Part shown: positions 37,283-50,399 of the stretch, in pieces
How positions within the stretch are numbered: the stretch's first letter is position 1
How the letters are laid out: every line of letters begins with the position of its first letter
Assembly (NCBI GenBank): GCA_028023455.1
Contig: JAQFVV010000032.1
Location: 2,418,001 to 2,482,000 of the forward strand
Length of the DNA: 64,000 nucleotides
Origin: Epiperipatus broadwayi
Lineage: Eukaryota; Onychophora; Udeonychophora; Euonychophora; Peripatidae
Direction of reading: 5' to 3'
Made by a program: the position numbers and the translations under genes
Notes under the pieces: model-generated
Told to the model about the DNA's origin: nothing
Seen by the model: the letters and a program-made list of their open reading frames with translations, nothing else
Databases searched by the model: none

Positions 37283-37490
37283 AAAAAGCTATTAGAGGAT
37301 AATATATTTTTTAAAACTTCTCAACCAATAAAATTTGAGAATGAGGAGAAAATAACAAAGCAAAAAAGTAACAATTTTAAATCTAAGCAACACATTCTTA
37401 TGATTTAAGAAAAAAGAAACTCTGAGGAAAATACTTATTGTATTGAAACTTCAGCTATTATATTTTTACTACAAGCTCCTGGAAATAGTT
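37283..37490 (+). mobile_element. Penelope-like element 3' end
   Basis: Continuation after the stop codon: TTTTAAAACTTCTCAACCAA, CTCTGAGGAAAATACTTATT and GCTCCTGGAAATAG. This matches in reverse the pieces at 36538-36790 and 24702-25010, which fixes the 3' boundary at GGAAATAG (37488). Confidence 0.7.
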
Positions 37491-37839
37491 TTTTTTTTTT
37501 AAAAAAAAAATTGGCTAAAATAAAATCAATGACACATTTGGGGAAAAACTTTTTTCTTCTAATCTTTTGGTTAAAATTATTATGTATAATAATTTTTATT
37601 GAAAGTAAAATAAAATGAACAAATATCTTCATCATGTTCAATCATAATATATTCATAATAAAATAAAAAAATTTCCAGAGTTTACTCCATTATTTTTGAT
37701 TCATAGTTTCATTTCTCTCTTTACCAATGAAAACTTATTTATTCTATCAATCTATGTGATCTGTTTCTAGATTTTTAAAATCCCTCAAAATTTAGTTTTA
37801 AAATTTCAATTTAACATTTATTATAATCTCTTCTAGCAT

Positions 37840-38090
37840 TATGTCTAGCCTTTCTCCTTTTATCTATAATTCTCTCAATATGACAGTTAACATCTGTTCA
37901 ATTTTAATCTTTCATTGATACGCTTTATGTACATTTTTCTAGATTCAGCTGTAGCATCTACAATTTTTAAATTATTTTTCTTTCAAGTAGTCAAGTCTCA
38001 GATCCACAAGTAAGAACAACTAATTTCTTAAAAATCTATCTGTTCAGGTATATTTCCATTTAATATTAATGTATTTGTACCAACATATTT
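37840..38090 (-). mobile_element. Short fragment of the LINE seen at 1-985
   Basis: CAAGTCTCAGATCCACAAGT at about 37991 is identical to 150-169 at the window start, and the flanking sequence aligns weakly with the LINE C-terminal region on the minus strand. It is decayed, with no frame left. Confidence 0.5.
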
Positions 38091-38099
38091 GTAAATTTT

Positions 38100-39937
38100 C
38101 TCTACGGATTATTTGTAATTAACCTTGTGTACAACTTAATCAAAAACTTTTATATTCCTGTAAAATATCAATAATAATTCTATTACTTCCTGATAGTTTT
38201 TATATTTTTCACAGATTTAATCACATGTCCCAACTATTCATTTAGTAAAAGTAGCATTTCAACCAGTAAATGCTATTATATAGAATACATGGTTGCTATA
38301 TATTTTTTTACATTTTTTCCAAACACTTCAATGGATCAATTCTGTGTTTTGTAATTATACTACTTTTTATTCTTATTATTAAAATAATTTTTTTACAATA
38401 CCAAAATATTAAATATCTTTTTGCTCTTTTCTATAATTTTCCCTGTCATTTTATGATTACCATCATTCGTTCTTTTTTATACCATTTTTTTTTTTTGGTA
38501 CTTGTGAGTTTTCAAAAACCAAAATGACAGCCTGTATTTTTGATAAATGGACAGTTTTGAAGGACTATAATCTACCAGAGATGTGTTAGTTGTTAAATTA
38601 AAACTAAATTAATAAATTGATTGTTACATTTTAAAAAAGGAATAAATTACAATAAATTTCATTAAGAAGCTTTATTTCAATTTTTTTTTTACTTATAATG
38701 TGGAAAAAGAAAAGATGCTTTTAACATTGTCAAGCTTTGGTTTAATTCAGCGTGTTTCTTTTTATCAGCAGTTTTTTTTTTTGTAAATTATCATAATGAT
38801 AAAAATTTGGGGTTTTCAAATCACAGATTGTGATGCAGTTGATTATTTCCAAAAGTAAAATATCCTGACCTCTTGAAAAGTGTGTGTTAATGGTCATGAT
38901 ATGATTGCACGCTGCCAAAACATAAATAAAGTGTAAATATTGTATTTATTGATTTATTTTTTCTGTTAATAAGTTAATCCAAAAATAAATAAATAAATTG
39001 TAAATATTATAATTAATTTTCCACATTTTCTTTTAAAATAGCAATAATAAAAAACAAATGTAAATATTAAATAGGAGGCATTTTTTTTATAAATAGCTCC
39101 CTCCCACCCCAAACTATAGATTTATCAAAAATACGAGTTACCATCTTGGTTTACTTGAAAATTGATAAGCACTGTTTTTTTAATTCTACACATCATTGTA
39201 AATTACTTTTCACTTTATTTCTATATACATTATCTTGTTTCAATTTCAATTGCTGCTATTGAATATGACAATTCTATAAATAGTTATTTTTAGTAGAATA
39301 TTTATTATTTTCTGAATGATCTTATTCAAGTATGAGCACCTTCAAAGTTTTTTGACACTTAAAAAAATCACTTACAAATTCTAATTTTAATTAATAAGTT
39401 TATTTGTGGATGTTATAAATTCTAATTGTTATTATTATCTTCCTTAAAAACTTTTGCCTCTTCAGTTTTGCATAAATATATATCCCATCTCACTAACCAA
39501 TGATTTCTTTTTAATTAAATCTATTAAACATATTAAAGTCTCAAATTACATATTTTGTATTAGTCAAATAGTAACTCAAATTTATTGTACCATTATTTTC
39601 CATATCTATTTCACCTTTGGATTTTTTTCATAAAGATTTCACAATATATACTTTTTTCTCTTTGCAATTTACCCAAGACTATGTCCTCTTAATTTTTAAC
39701 TCTGCATTCATATTTAATAACTATACTCCAATATTTTCCAAACATAGCATTAAATATGACACTATCATTTAATAATGACATACTACTTCATCTTTCAAAA
39801 TACACAAAGAATATGTGAAATCAAATAAAAACTGAATTTCTGATTAAAATATGCTTGAGTAAAAAATACTCAAAACGTAACTCAAATTTTTTTATCACTA
39901 GTTAGTTATTCAACTCTTTTAAAAAATATTACTATAT
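38100..39937. other. A+T-rich non-coding stretch
   Basis: Frames such as 38270-38527 (Phe/Ile/Leu-rich) are products of T-rich DNA. No motif, repeat or RNA gene was recognised. Confidence 0.5.
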
Positions 39938-42900
39938 TGTAAAGTGTGGCCCTTAAATCCCTCCAATATCTTTTACGCATCTTTTGGCCTAATTTGAATC
40001 CAAGACCCAATATATTATCATTCTTTAGTAAACACTACACTAATAAAAATGAAGCAATATAATTGATAAAACATTAAGAGTTATATCTATTTAAACCTCA
40101 ACTTAATCATACCATAAATATGTATTTGAATTAAATTATAAAAAACATATACGACAATTACTTTGTATTAAAATAATCTTGTTAATGGTGATGTACTCTG
40201 ACACATTACAATAATATGAGAGAAATACGATCGGATAGATTAAATGCAAGCAAGAAATGAAAGTTTATGTTAAAGGAAAGAAATAACAAATAAAATTTTT
40301 TCATTGTTATTAATATATTATCTATATATAATGATTATTGTTAATGACATAAACAATGGACCTAAATCAAGATCACAAACTTAATATAAAAGTCATCTAA
40401 AATTATCTTAGATAGAACAACCTCATATGAATAGGAAAAAGAAAGAAAAGCAATGAGCTTCTTCATTGAATGCAGATAAAACTTCTCATCAGCTGAATAA
40501 CTTGTGTAAATTTAAGCAGAGAATTCGAACTTGCATCTCGAATAGAAATACCAGCCATTATTGAATTGGAATAGTCATAAAAACAAATATTTAAATATTC
40601 GATAAAGTAAAAAAGCATATAGAGTTAAAACTAGCCAACTGAGGAATTTGAAAGTGAAATTTTTGAAATTAAATTCAGATTATTCGAATTTCCAAAGTCT
40701 TGTTAATTCTAAGTTGTAGATCAAATTATCTAGAGTTAAGGATATTTAATAGTATAAGAAAATATTGCTCTTAATTCATTCAAGATATTTTAATAAAATT
40801 ATATAAATATCTACATAAACAACTATGCATTGCTAAGTGCAAGTGACATTGGGGAAAGAAAGTCATTGCTCATGGAGCTATAATTGTCAGAACAGGGATG
40901 AAATTGACCACTTTACACCTGTGCCATGAAGCATTAAGTTAACTCTTAATAAATGGATCCAACAACTTTACACTTCAAAGCAGAAGTTACAAAGATATAA
41001 AAGGTAAATGACTTAATGGATGTTCTAGAACACTCACATTTTACCATCTATACCCAAAATGGATTACTGAGAATTATTAGAATGATTCACTAGGACATTT
41101 TTCCTTATGAACTTTAAAACAACATTTAGGTTGGTGTCATAAATTTTATTTATTTATATATTTTGTGTCAATGTTTTCATTCATACATTTCCTTTAATAT
41201 GGATACATGAGGGAAAATAAGTATTAATACTGTAAGGGGCAGCTTACAATGCAATTATTCCTGCTAAGATTAGCCCACTTATTGAATCAAATCTATTTGA
41301 AACTTGCACTAATAATGGGGAGATTATTTATTTATTGTTAACATATATACATGTACAACATATATATATTTATTTACATTCACAGTTAATTAGGAAAGTC
41401 ACAATAAATTATTATTTTGTAACAAATCATTTAGTACAAACAATATTACAGGAAATGATATTGTATATGTATACACTATTTGATTGATAAAATTCAATAA
41501 TTATTTTTAAATTGAAATGGAACAATAGTGCAACGTAATTTGTAGTCAAGTGACTGAGAGATAACCTGAGATCAAGTTAGGTAGCCATAAAAACAGAGTA
41601 TGAAAATAAAACTATGATTTTATTATTAATATTTTTTTTATCATGAAGTGTATTTAAACAATAAGTAGCCATGTCAGTCCAACAGCAAATGAAGATCTGA
41701 GCGTGTCACGAGACATAAGCACGGACTGCATAAAAACAGAAACCTTTTTAAAATCATTCTTCTTGTCAACAATACATTGGCCATAATAAGATAACAGCAA
41801 TTGAATTAAAATTTCAAACGCCAAAATAAAGTTTTTGTTTTTATTTGAATTATAGAAATTTTTAAAATCAAATATTGTATCTTAAATTTCGTCAAATTCA
41901 GCAGAAAAAATGAGAAATGAAAAGTAAAAACAATTTATAGATTTTTGGGATAATTAAATCATATTCTGATGTGACTGAAAGAATTTTAATATTTTAAATC
42001 TTTAAAAAAAAAAACGAAAATTAATTCTGCTAATAATAAAAAGCAAAAATGAAGTAGCTCTTTTAATATATATATATGTAAAATGTCTTCTATATCTCTA
42101 ACATAATTTATGATTATAAATAATTATTTAATGGTACTTTAAGATGAAGATGGGGTAAAGGAAAACATGCTATTGTGAGATCGCGTTCTTCCCTAACATA
42201 TTTGTATGACCTCTCTTTTCATTCTATGTTATTGTAACACGCAAGAAGATGCAACGGTCCAAAATAAGCATGCACAGGAATATTTAAAGGTTAATCAGCT
42301 AAGAATTGATGTATTTACTATACACAATGCCAGGAGACACTGCTATGTAAATTATCCATGCCAAGGAAAATGATTTGCTGAATTAAACTGCTGTTGGAGA
42401 GTAACATGCCTAACCATCAACTACTACTACTAGGACGATTTTATGCACTTTGTCCCAACTATTATTTTGATCAAGAAATTAAAGTTACAAATTTTTGTTT
42501 GATTTTTTCTTTTATCTGTGTTATATTTTCATACTCTGATGGAGAATTTCAGTCTATGCTGATAGAAACTTCATTTTTCAGAGTTAGCAGAGAAGAAAAG
42601 GGGGGATGATTAACTTAGTTATTTTTTTTTATTGTAAACAAAATCTAGGTCAGTTCAGTTTCCCACCTGCTTCATATCAGGTTATCTATGTATATATTAA
42701 GATAAGATTCCCATTTATTTTTACAGATTAAATCACAACACTTGGTAAATTACAGAATTCATCTTATGTGTTTTATATTGTTGATTAACCATCGTTCTAT
42801 ATTTTTCCAGTGTAATTGACTAATCAACTAGTGTAAATTCCTATACCTATCATATATATATATATTTAAACTTAGATTGGGGGACTTAAACCAAATAGAT

Positions 42901-44751
42901 TGCTTTGCAGAAATCAATAGATATTTAATTTAGCTAGTCAGCATCACAATCATTTTAAATCATTAATGTTTATTTTTCTTGTACAGTTCATGACTTGTAA
43001 ATAATGAGTTTCATAGATGGATTTCTACCATAGGTAAAAGGGTATAAATCTAGAGAATTATTAGCTAACAGAATGGTAGAAATTCATATGTGACACATGT
43101 ATATATTATTTTTTATTATTATTACTATTGTTAAAATACTTTATTTTAATTTCATTTATCATTGTCAATAAATGTTAAAGAGTTTATATTATTCCAGTCT
43201 CTGGTTTACTGAGTTGTCCTGACATTTAACAGTTACCAAACAATTATGCATGCACACACACCTATTCCATTTTAAATACTAGTTGAAATCTATATAGAGG
43301 TGCGGAAGTTGCTTTATGTATCTGTTCATAACTGTTAAGGGAGTCAAAGGCAATATTCTCCATGGATTTGAATATTAGGGCATAACGGAATCAGAAAGGG
43401 GTGAAAAATGGATGAACTAACCTAAGAAAGTGCAATCATTGGTTAGGCATTTCATCAGCATCCTACCCAAAGTCCGACCGTAGGTAGATGAGACCTTTTC
43501 CCTTTAAACTCTGTGGACCGTGTCTTCGGGGCAATAAATCAGGGTACATTAAGCCATAGTCTCCAGATTGTTACATCTGCATAATATCACACTGCACAGG
43601 CTATTTTCCTGTCTGTTATGTGGGCAGGATCGTATCCAGGCATATTTTACCATCCATTACAATACATAACATAATGGAGAAATATTATTGCTATTATTGT
43701 AAGTAAAATAAAATACAAGTTATGATGAGGACTTGCTTGCGTACAAATCCAATCATCATCCAGGGAAAGGTAAGACTTTACCTAATACGTATTTACTCCA
43801 AACATTTGTACAATTGTACCATTATATATTTTTCTTTGCTGTTTTTACTAATATTTTTGTTAAATGTTTTCAGTATACTTGACTATTTCTATCATAAATG
43901 GTCTTTCTTGTATCATATATATATATAGTATATAATAGGGATATCCCATATCATCACTATGACAGATAGGAATTTAATATATCAACTTAATGAAAATAAA
44001 ATGAATTATGATTTCCATATAATAATATAGCAAGCAAGGATGATTGAGACAATCATAAATATAAAATAAATTTCATTTATATTAACATGGACATCAAAAG
44101 GCTATTTTTTGTAGGGATAAAGTTTTGGAATAATAATTGAAATAAATTATAAGCAAAGAGTAACCATAGATGTTAAATTAAATATTTTATAGTTTGTTAT
44201 AAGTTTTCTTTATTAAAATGTTACTTACTGTAAATATATTTGTTAAATATATACAAGTGTTTAAATTAAAAATTCTCTGTGTGTTTTTCTATATTCACTT
44301 TTTAATTGGTCATATCTTCTCACATACTTATAAATATTTTTGCACACTTACATATATTTTCATGTATCCACACCTATCATTAAACACCTACGCATGTTTA
44401 TGCCTACCTGTATTTTAAGTGATATTAATATACCTTGAACTAGATGATTATGCAGATTCTCCACGAGCGTGAAATCAGGGACTAACGAAAACAAATGATA
44501 ATACTGACAAGGTGAGTATAAGTATATAGTTTAATATTTAGTTGATTATTAACCACTCCTCTCTCAGGAATGAAATTAAAATGTATGTGGGTATATAGGC
44601 GCAAGGATCAAAAACAGACTCTTTTATTCACTGTGAAAACCTAGTGAACCTATCATGCCAGGTAAAAGTCCGTTCCATTACATATAGTGCAACCAATTGC
44701 AGGGCATCAAAAACATAGCAATATTATGATTCAAAAGCCCGTTCTGTTATA
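39938..44751 (+). mobile_element. 5' LTR of Ty3/gypsy element, split by a large insertion
   Basis: 39938-40249 and 44410-44751 align with the intact 3' LTR at 54840-55449. Shared landmarks are CATCTTTTGGCCTAAT, ATTATCATTCTTTAGTAAAC, GATTATGCAGATTCTCC, GTATATAGGCGCAA and AAAAGTCCGTTCCATTACA. The LTR starts TGTAAAG and ends near GTTATA, just before the primer-binding region. An internal copy of the LTR-end/primer region (AAAAGTCCGTT...CAACCAATTGCAGGG) occurs upstream of the true end. Confidence 0.8.
40250..44409. other. 4.2-kb insertion in the 5' LTR, unclassified
   Basis: This segment interrupts the LTR and has no counterpart in the 3' LTR. It is A+T-rich with TA tracts, plus a patch of higher G+C at about 43290-43650 without a convincing frame. 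A minus-strand B-box-like GTTCGAATTC near 40525 hints at a decayed SINE. Frames at 42394-42609, 43722-43928 and 44218-44418 show no family features. No inverted ends or target duplication were seen. Confidence 0.4.
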
Positions 44752-44753
44752 TA

Positions 44754-44772
44754 TGGAACCAATCGTGGGGCC
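44754..44772 (+). promoter_or_regulatory. Primer-binding site region of gypsy element
   Basis: TGGAACCAATCGTGGGGCC follows three bases after the 5' LTR end. TGG at the start and the position fit a tRNA-primed minus-strand primer site; the tRNA is not identified. Confidence 0.5.
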
Positions 44773-45222
44773 TAGAATCTTATATTAATACCACACTTAG
44801 TTATAAATATAATATATCCAATTGCAGGTTAATCAGAATTTATATTAATCTACAATTCAAAATTTTCAATAGTGAAAAGAATAAAACATAAATATATTTA
44901 TTTATAAAATATTTTGGTATGACAAATTGAACTTGAATATTGAAATTTACTTATGAGTAAAAAAAATATAAAACAGATGATAGTCAAACACTGAAAATGC
45001 TTTAAAATGGAGACTAAATAGTAAAATAAAAGTCAAATAAAGCAACAGTTGATGTGAATATAAAATTTTGTTTTGGCAAAAATAGTAAAAGTGATAGCGA
45101 TGATGAATATTTCCATGATGTACACTATAATAAAAGTTGAAATAATTAGAATAATGAATTAAAATAAAATAGCAGACAATTTCATGATTACCAGAAGTAA
45201 AATTAAAATGATACAATTAGAA

Positions 45223-47008
45223 ATGAGTATTGAAAAAGATAATGAAGTTGAAATATAAAGTGAAAGGAATAGAAAAAAAATAGAATGCTATTTCAGAAGA
45301 TATAAAAATAAAACAGAACCCAAGTGTATCTGGGCAGACAACAGTACAAAATGCCCAATCCCCAGAAACCAATAAAACTCCAGAGGAACCAAGGGAAAAG
45401 AAAGGAGATGCTAATGATGGATCATTTAAACAAATGATGAAGCAAATGTTCGCTAATCAACTGCAATTGTCAGCAAAGGTGGATAATATGAAAACAGATA
45501 TCCAAGCAAATCAAAAACAAATGTCTGCCAAGATGGAAAATATTTCTGAAAGGATGGATAATATGAAAGCAGATCAACACCAAATGATGGATAACATAAC
45601 AATTGAACTGAAAGCTGAAGTATCCCAGTGCAGACCAACATTAAGAACAAGATACAACCACTTGAAAAGGTTATAGAAGAAAAAGACTTTAAATATGAGA
45701 AAAGGTTTGTTGAACTTGGAAAATTAAAAAATAAAATGGTAATGAGATACTTGGAAATGAAAAAAAATATATGAAAATTATGAAGATAAAATTCATCAAA
45801 ATCAAAAAGAATATCAAAAAGATATCACTAAAAAAATGAAAAATACCCATATAGAAATTGATCATTATAAAAAAGAACAAGATACTAAAATAGATACACA
45901 TGAAAAAAAAATTCAAACAATGGAAAATAATTATCAGACATTAAACAAAACTTAATAGAAACGGAAATAAAGCAAAATAAGAACAGTATTGAAATTTTAT
46001 TGGAAAATCATACTAGTATATTGAATCAATTAAAAAACAATAATACTCAAGTAAATCAAACAATAAAAAATTTAAAGGACGAATATGATAAAAAATTAGT
46101 TAAAATAAAAGAAATACAAAGTCAAATTTCTCAAAATGTTAAATCTTCCGAAGTAGAAACAACAACAAAGAAATTAAATCTTATTTTGGAATCTATTAAT
46201 AGAAATGATGAAAAGATAAAATAAGATTGGAGCTCAATATGAAGGTGGATAATGACAGTGAATGTGAGCATCTAACACAAAATAATAATGAAAGTATTTT
46301 CTATCCAATGAAATATATAAAAACTCACAACACCCAATCACCAATCAATGTCCAAAAAAAATATAGTAACACTCATACACTCCAAACCAGCACGATAAAT
46401 CAATTTGTAAAATTAAAAGTATTTAAAGATCTGACCAATGAAGCTCCCATTGAACACTTAAGTTTAAATTTGTATTTTTCTGTCAACAACAATCTTTCAA
46501 AAGGCAAAAAACAGCTATCTACAAGGAGACACTCTATCTTGGTGGGAATCGTTATTCCAAGTGCCTAAGACATTTAATGATTACCAAACATTGTTAATAA
46601 AGAATTTTTGGAATAAAAAATCACCAAACTTTATTATGCCAAATATTGCAAGAAAAATTCCTGGTAAAACATTTGCTAAGTTTTTTAGAAGGCAAGTCAC
46701 TAAATTAAAAATGTTAGACACATAACATCTTAGCCTAAATTAAATAATCCGAATTATAAAACATAACTTATCTTTGAAGATAGAGCAATCATTATTATAG
46801 AATGAATTGCTGATTTATTGAATAACATTGATACCAACAATCAGAACATAATTCACAAATATTCAGAAAAAAAAAGAAAAGAGATGTCAATAAATGCCAT
46901 TAATTACAAAAGGAGAAAGAATAATAATAATAACAACCCTACCCATCAAAAGGGTAAAGCAATAAAAAAAGATGTTATCATAGATAATAGAATAGTTGAC
47001 AATCTACA
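45223..47008 (+). pseudogene. Gypsy gag relic
   Basis: Starts around MSIEKDNEVE at 45223 and soon shifts frame. The N-terminal part (in frame from about 45277, ORF 45434-45676) is a long coiled coil with heptads such as QMSAKMENISERMDNMKADQ. More helical Lys/Glu/Asn sequence follows at 46000-46224. The capsid-like core is near 46420-46620: FKDLTNEAPIEHL, then in a shifted frame GDTLSWWESLFQ and KTFNDYQTLLIKNFWNKK, the usual Gag pattern of a WW pair before an FLxxFW helix. A basic Asn/Lys-rich tail (46818-47005) ends abruptly at the next insertion. No CCHC knuckle was found, probably lost. Gag would package element RNA; this copy is frameshifted and inactive. Confidence 0.75.
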
Positions 47009-49321
47009 TTATAACGGTCGGGGTATACTGGAAGTTGCAGTCTTATCATATCTGCCGTACAGGGTGCCACCAGGCTATTGGAGCCTGAAAAATTTATATA
47101 GTAGGCAGATACATATTGTCAAGATCCAATTTTTACATATATTTTATTTCGACTGTCACCCCATGCCATTAGCTCATGGAGACGCAGAGACTTAATATAA
47201 CTTCTTAAAATATATTTTAATATAGACATTTCAATAAAATAAATAATAAGCTACTGCCAGAAATAACACACACAAAAAGATTTATCGACATATAAATATT
47301 TAAAATTGAGGAATAAAATTTATCTTGCTTACATTTTAATATTAATTTTTAAATTTAAATTATTATTTTAAACAATCCGCACAGATGGATTTTAATAAGA
47401 GTTTGTTTTATAATGTTGAGTATAGATACACTATATGGATTCGTTTGAAAAAAAAAAAATCCTATAGCCCCTATTTAACCCTAGGCCAAAAGTTCAGTCA
47501 AACCTATGCCAATCTATCTGATATATCAATGTATTCAAAGCAGCATGAATATGACAGCACAGCACCATACTGTCAGGAATACACATCTGTACAGCATGGT
47601 TATATAGCAGAAATTGTCTCTCGTCCAGTACAGGAATGATACATCGTCTGGCGAGAAGAACAATAAAATAAATAAACAGAAAACTCCATAGAAAGGGATT
47701 GCGGTCCTTTTTGCCGACTTACCATCTCATTCCATAGGCTAAAGGGGTGATCCAAGGAGCAGGGAATACATCTGCTTCCGATGGTCGATAAGAGTGGGAT
47801 TACTTTTCCCAAGTGCGGCATCAAGATGATCCTGCATGTACCGGATCTTCATACTACATTTACTAATTACACCAATATATCCAATCCATTAACCCAATTT
47901 AACTGCGAAACAACTAACCCAAGATTAACCCTCCCTTAAACTAATATAATGAATCTATATAGCCATTCACACCCAACCTAAATTTAAATAAATGATTTAA
48001 TTAATACAAAATTATTAAAGAAAGAAAAATGGAAATGATTATTAACTTAACCAATTTATACATAAAATTAATTTAGAAATTTTCTTTAAGTCAGATAAGT
48101 TCCTTTAAAGTTAAGTTTAATTTATTTTGCTTATACAAGAATATTGAAACAGTCTATAATGACAAAAGTTCATACTTTCAATGGTAGATTTCCTGGAATC
48201 TGTTTGCCCATTTTCGTGATCACTCTTGTTGACTGTTTGTCCTTTGAAATGGGCCGCTACTTGCCATTCAATTGGTCAAGAACCGTCTTCTGGAGGCATC
48301 AGGTGGTTGTCCGGAAATTAAATCTACTGCAGGCTCCTACACCACTGGAGCTTGCAATACAGCTACAGTTTATAGATAAATAGCCTGCTTGTAGATTAAT
48401 AGTTAGTCCCGCAACAACAATTATTTTGCCTTTTATATTTTTATTAGCCTCTTATCAGCAAATTTTCGGATCCAACGAGCAAGATATCACTAATCCTAGA
48501 GTCTCTTTTTTGGTCCGTGCTGTGGCTTGGTGCTTCCATTGGTCAATCTTTAGTTTCTTTATCTGTCTCCTATCTGACTTTTTTAAAAATATATACAAGT
48601 CCCAAGGGCTAGTTTGCTTTTCGTTTAATTAAAAAAAACAATCATTTCCATTTTGAGATTACGGGAATTAATTAATACCTGTTTCCATTTTTATTTATGT
48701 TACTTTAAAAAAATATATTATCTTTACTTTTTTTTTTTTATTTATAAAAAAGTACGTTCAAATACTTTTTTTTATTTTAAAAAGAAAAAATACTTTTAAA
48801 GTTTTCCATCTACGGGAATATATATATGTTAAACAACTTTTAATTTTAGTTTTTAATAATTTTTTTTTTTTTTACGAACTTAAGTTTTTATTTTAATTTT
48901 AAATTAATGAAACGGCATATTGTATACTGCTACAACATCATGCATCAAACCTCAGTAATATAGTATCCACTAGCAAACAATATCAAGTGAATGGTGAGTA
49001 TAATAAAGATATACCCAAAGCATCAACTAAAACAAACAAATAAGAGATATGGAAAATGGTTCCTCTCCTCAAGGACCTACATTAACAGATTTAGTAGTTG
49101 TAGGTGAATGCCACTAGCAGCAGCTGATTTGTTGAAATTTTGTTCTCTTTTTAAAATTGCGTGAAAACTACAAGCATGATATCAACAGAAATCCCAGCAT
49201 TCATTGCTGCTTGAAAAGCTCTTTAAAATGGTTTATCTCAAGTTGAAATCTGATAAAATTTGAATTTTTTAGTAATATTTTTATTAATAGGTTCATTTAT
49301 TTTTTTTTCTTTTCTGCTCAG

Positions 49322-49450
49322 TTTACTAGTTTGCATGGAGAAGACAAAGGCAGAATTTTTTGACCGGCCAGACACATTACTAAAATGGATTAAAAATGCG
49401 CCGATAATTCGCATTTCAAGGCTTTTGAAACGTAATCAGAATACAGGGTC
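49322..49450 (+). CDS. Exon-like block, unknown protein
   Basis: A strong acceptor (CTTTTCTGCTCAG, ending 49321) and a consensus donor (GGGTC then GTAAGT at 49451) bound 129 bases open in one frame. It starts and ends in the same phase (43 codons). The peptide reads LLVCMEKTKAEFFDRPDTLL, then KWIKNAPIIRISR and LLKRNQNTGS. Charged and proline-containing, it does not look like a translation of random A+T-rich DNA. A possible next exon begins after TTTTATTAG at 50351, compatible in phase, and stops after 19 codons. The family is not recognised. It lies inside a retrotransposon interval, so a captured gene fragment or an unknown element's own gene are both possible. Confidence 0.35.
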
Positions 49451-50399
49451 GTAAGTATTCAATTTTTATTTTTTAATTATTTGAATAGTATTTTAAATTT
49501 TTTTTAATTATTTGATAAATGGTATAATTTGTGTTTGCTTTTTTATTGGTGTTTCTGTGTATTATATAAATTATATAATATTAAATCATTTACGGTCTTT
49601 ATTATACAGTATACAAATTTGTATTGAAATATAATAAAAGTGGTTTATGAACAATGTAATTTTGGGTTCTGATTCAAGTTTGAGGTAACCTTATTTTACA
49701 AATATAATGATTCTCAAAAAATTTAATAATTTATTAGTATATTTATATTTGTATTAATGTTTTTGCATATGCAAGTCTGTGTTTGTATAACAAGTAATTT
49801 TTATAAATATAAAAATTATAGAATAATACAATGTAAATTTTAAGACTGATTATCAGATATACAGAAAAGTTGCAGTTGATAAAGCAATCACAAAATTTGC
49901 TAGGCATAGTACTATGTGAAAATATAAACATTTAAATCCAATAAAGAGAGATTTCAAATGGTGTGTGTATGTGGAAATAGCCACAATGGTTATATATGTA
50001 CCACATGGAATTGTATGTAGGTAAAGAATCAAATTCTGATTCTTGGCTATGCCTTGGTACTCATGCTGTGGAGTCAGTAGTTTTGCCACATCTTGCATCA
50101 CATTATTTTCAAGTCTATAGCTAGCAAATGAGCTATAAGCAAATAGATTATATTTCTGTGGAACAATAAATATAGCAATATAACATCAATGGTGTACACA
50201 AAAAATATAAAATGAAGAGATGAAACTCATTTTATCATTGATACAGACAGTAGTCTACAATTTCTAGTTTTAGATAGACAATAAGCCAATTGCTATGATG
50301 ACAAATATATATCCACTTCTGGAAATGATTTGTTTTGTATCTTTTATTAGGATGAATCTTTTTCTTATAGATGCCTTGAGATTTGTTAACTTTTGGGGT

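Noticed and set aside
44947-45216. 89-codon Phe/Tyr/His-rich minus-strand frame
   Set aside because: Translation of A+T-rich leader sequence of the gypsy element; no motif.
45453-45650. Minus-strand open frame opposite gag
   Set aside because: Antisense shadow of the repetitive Gag coiled coil; also 45689-45916.
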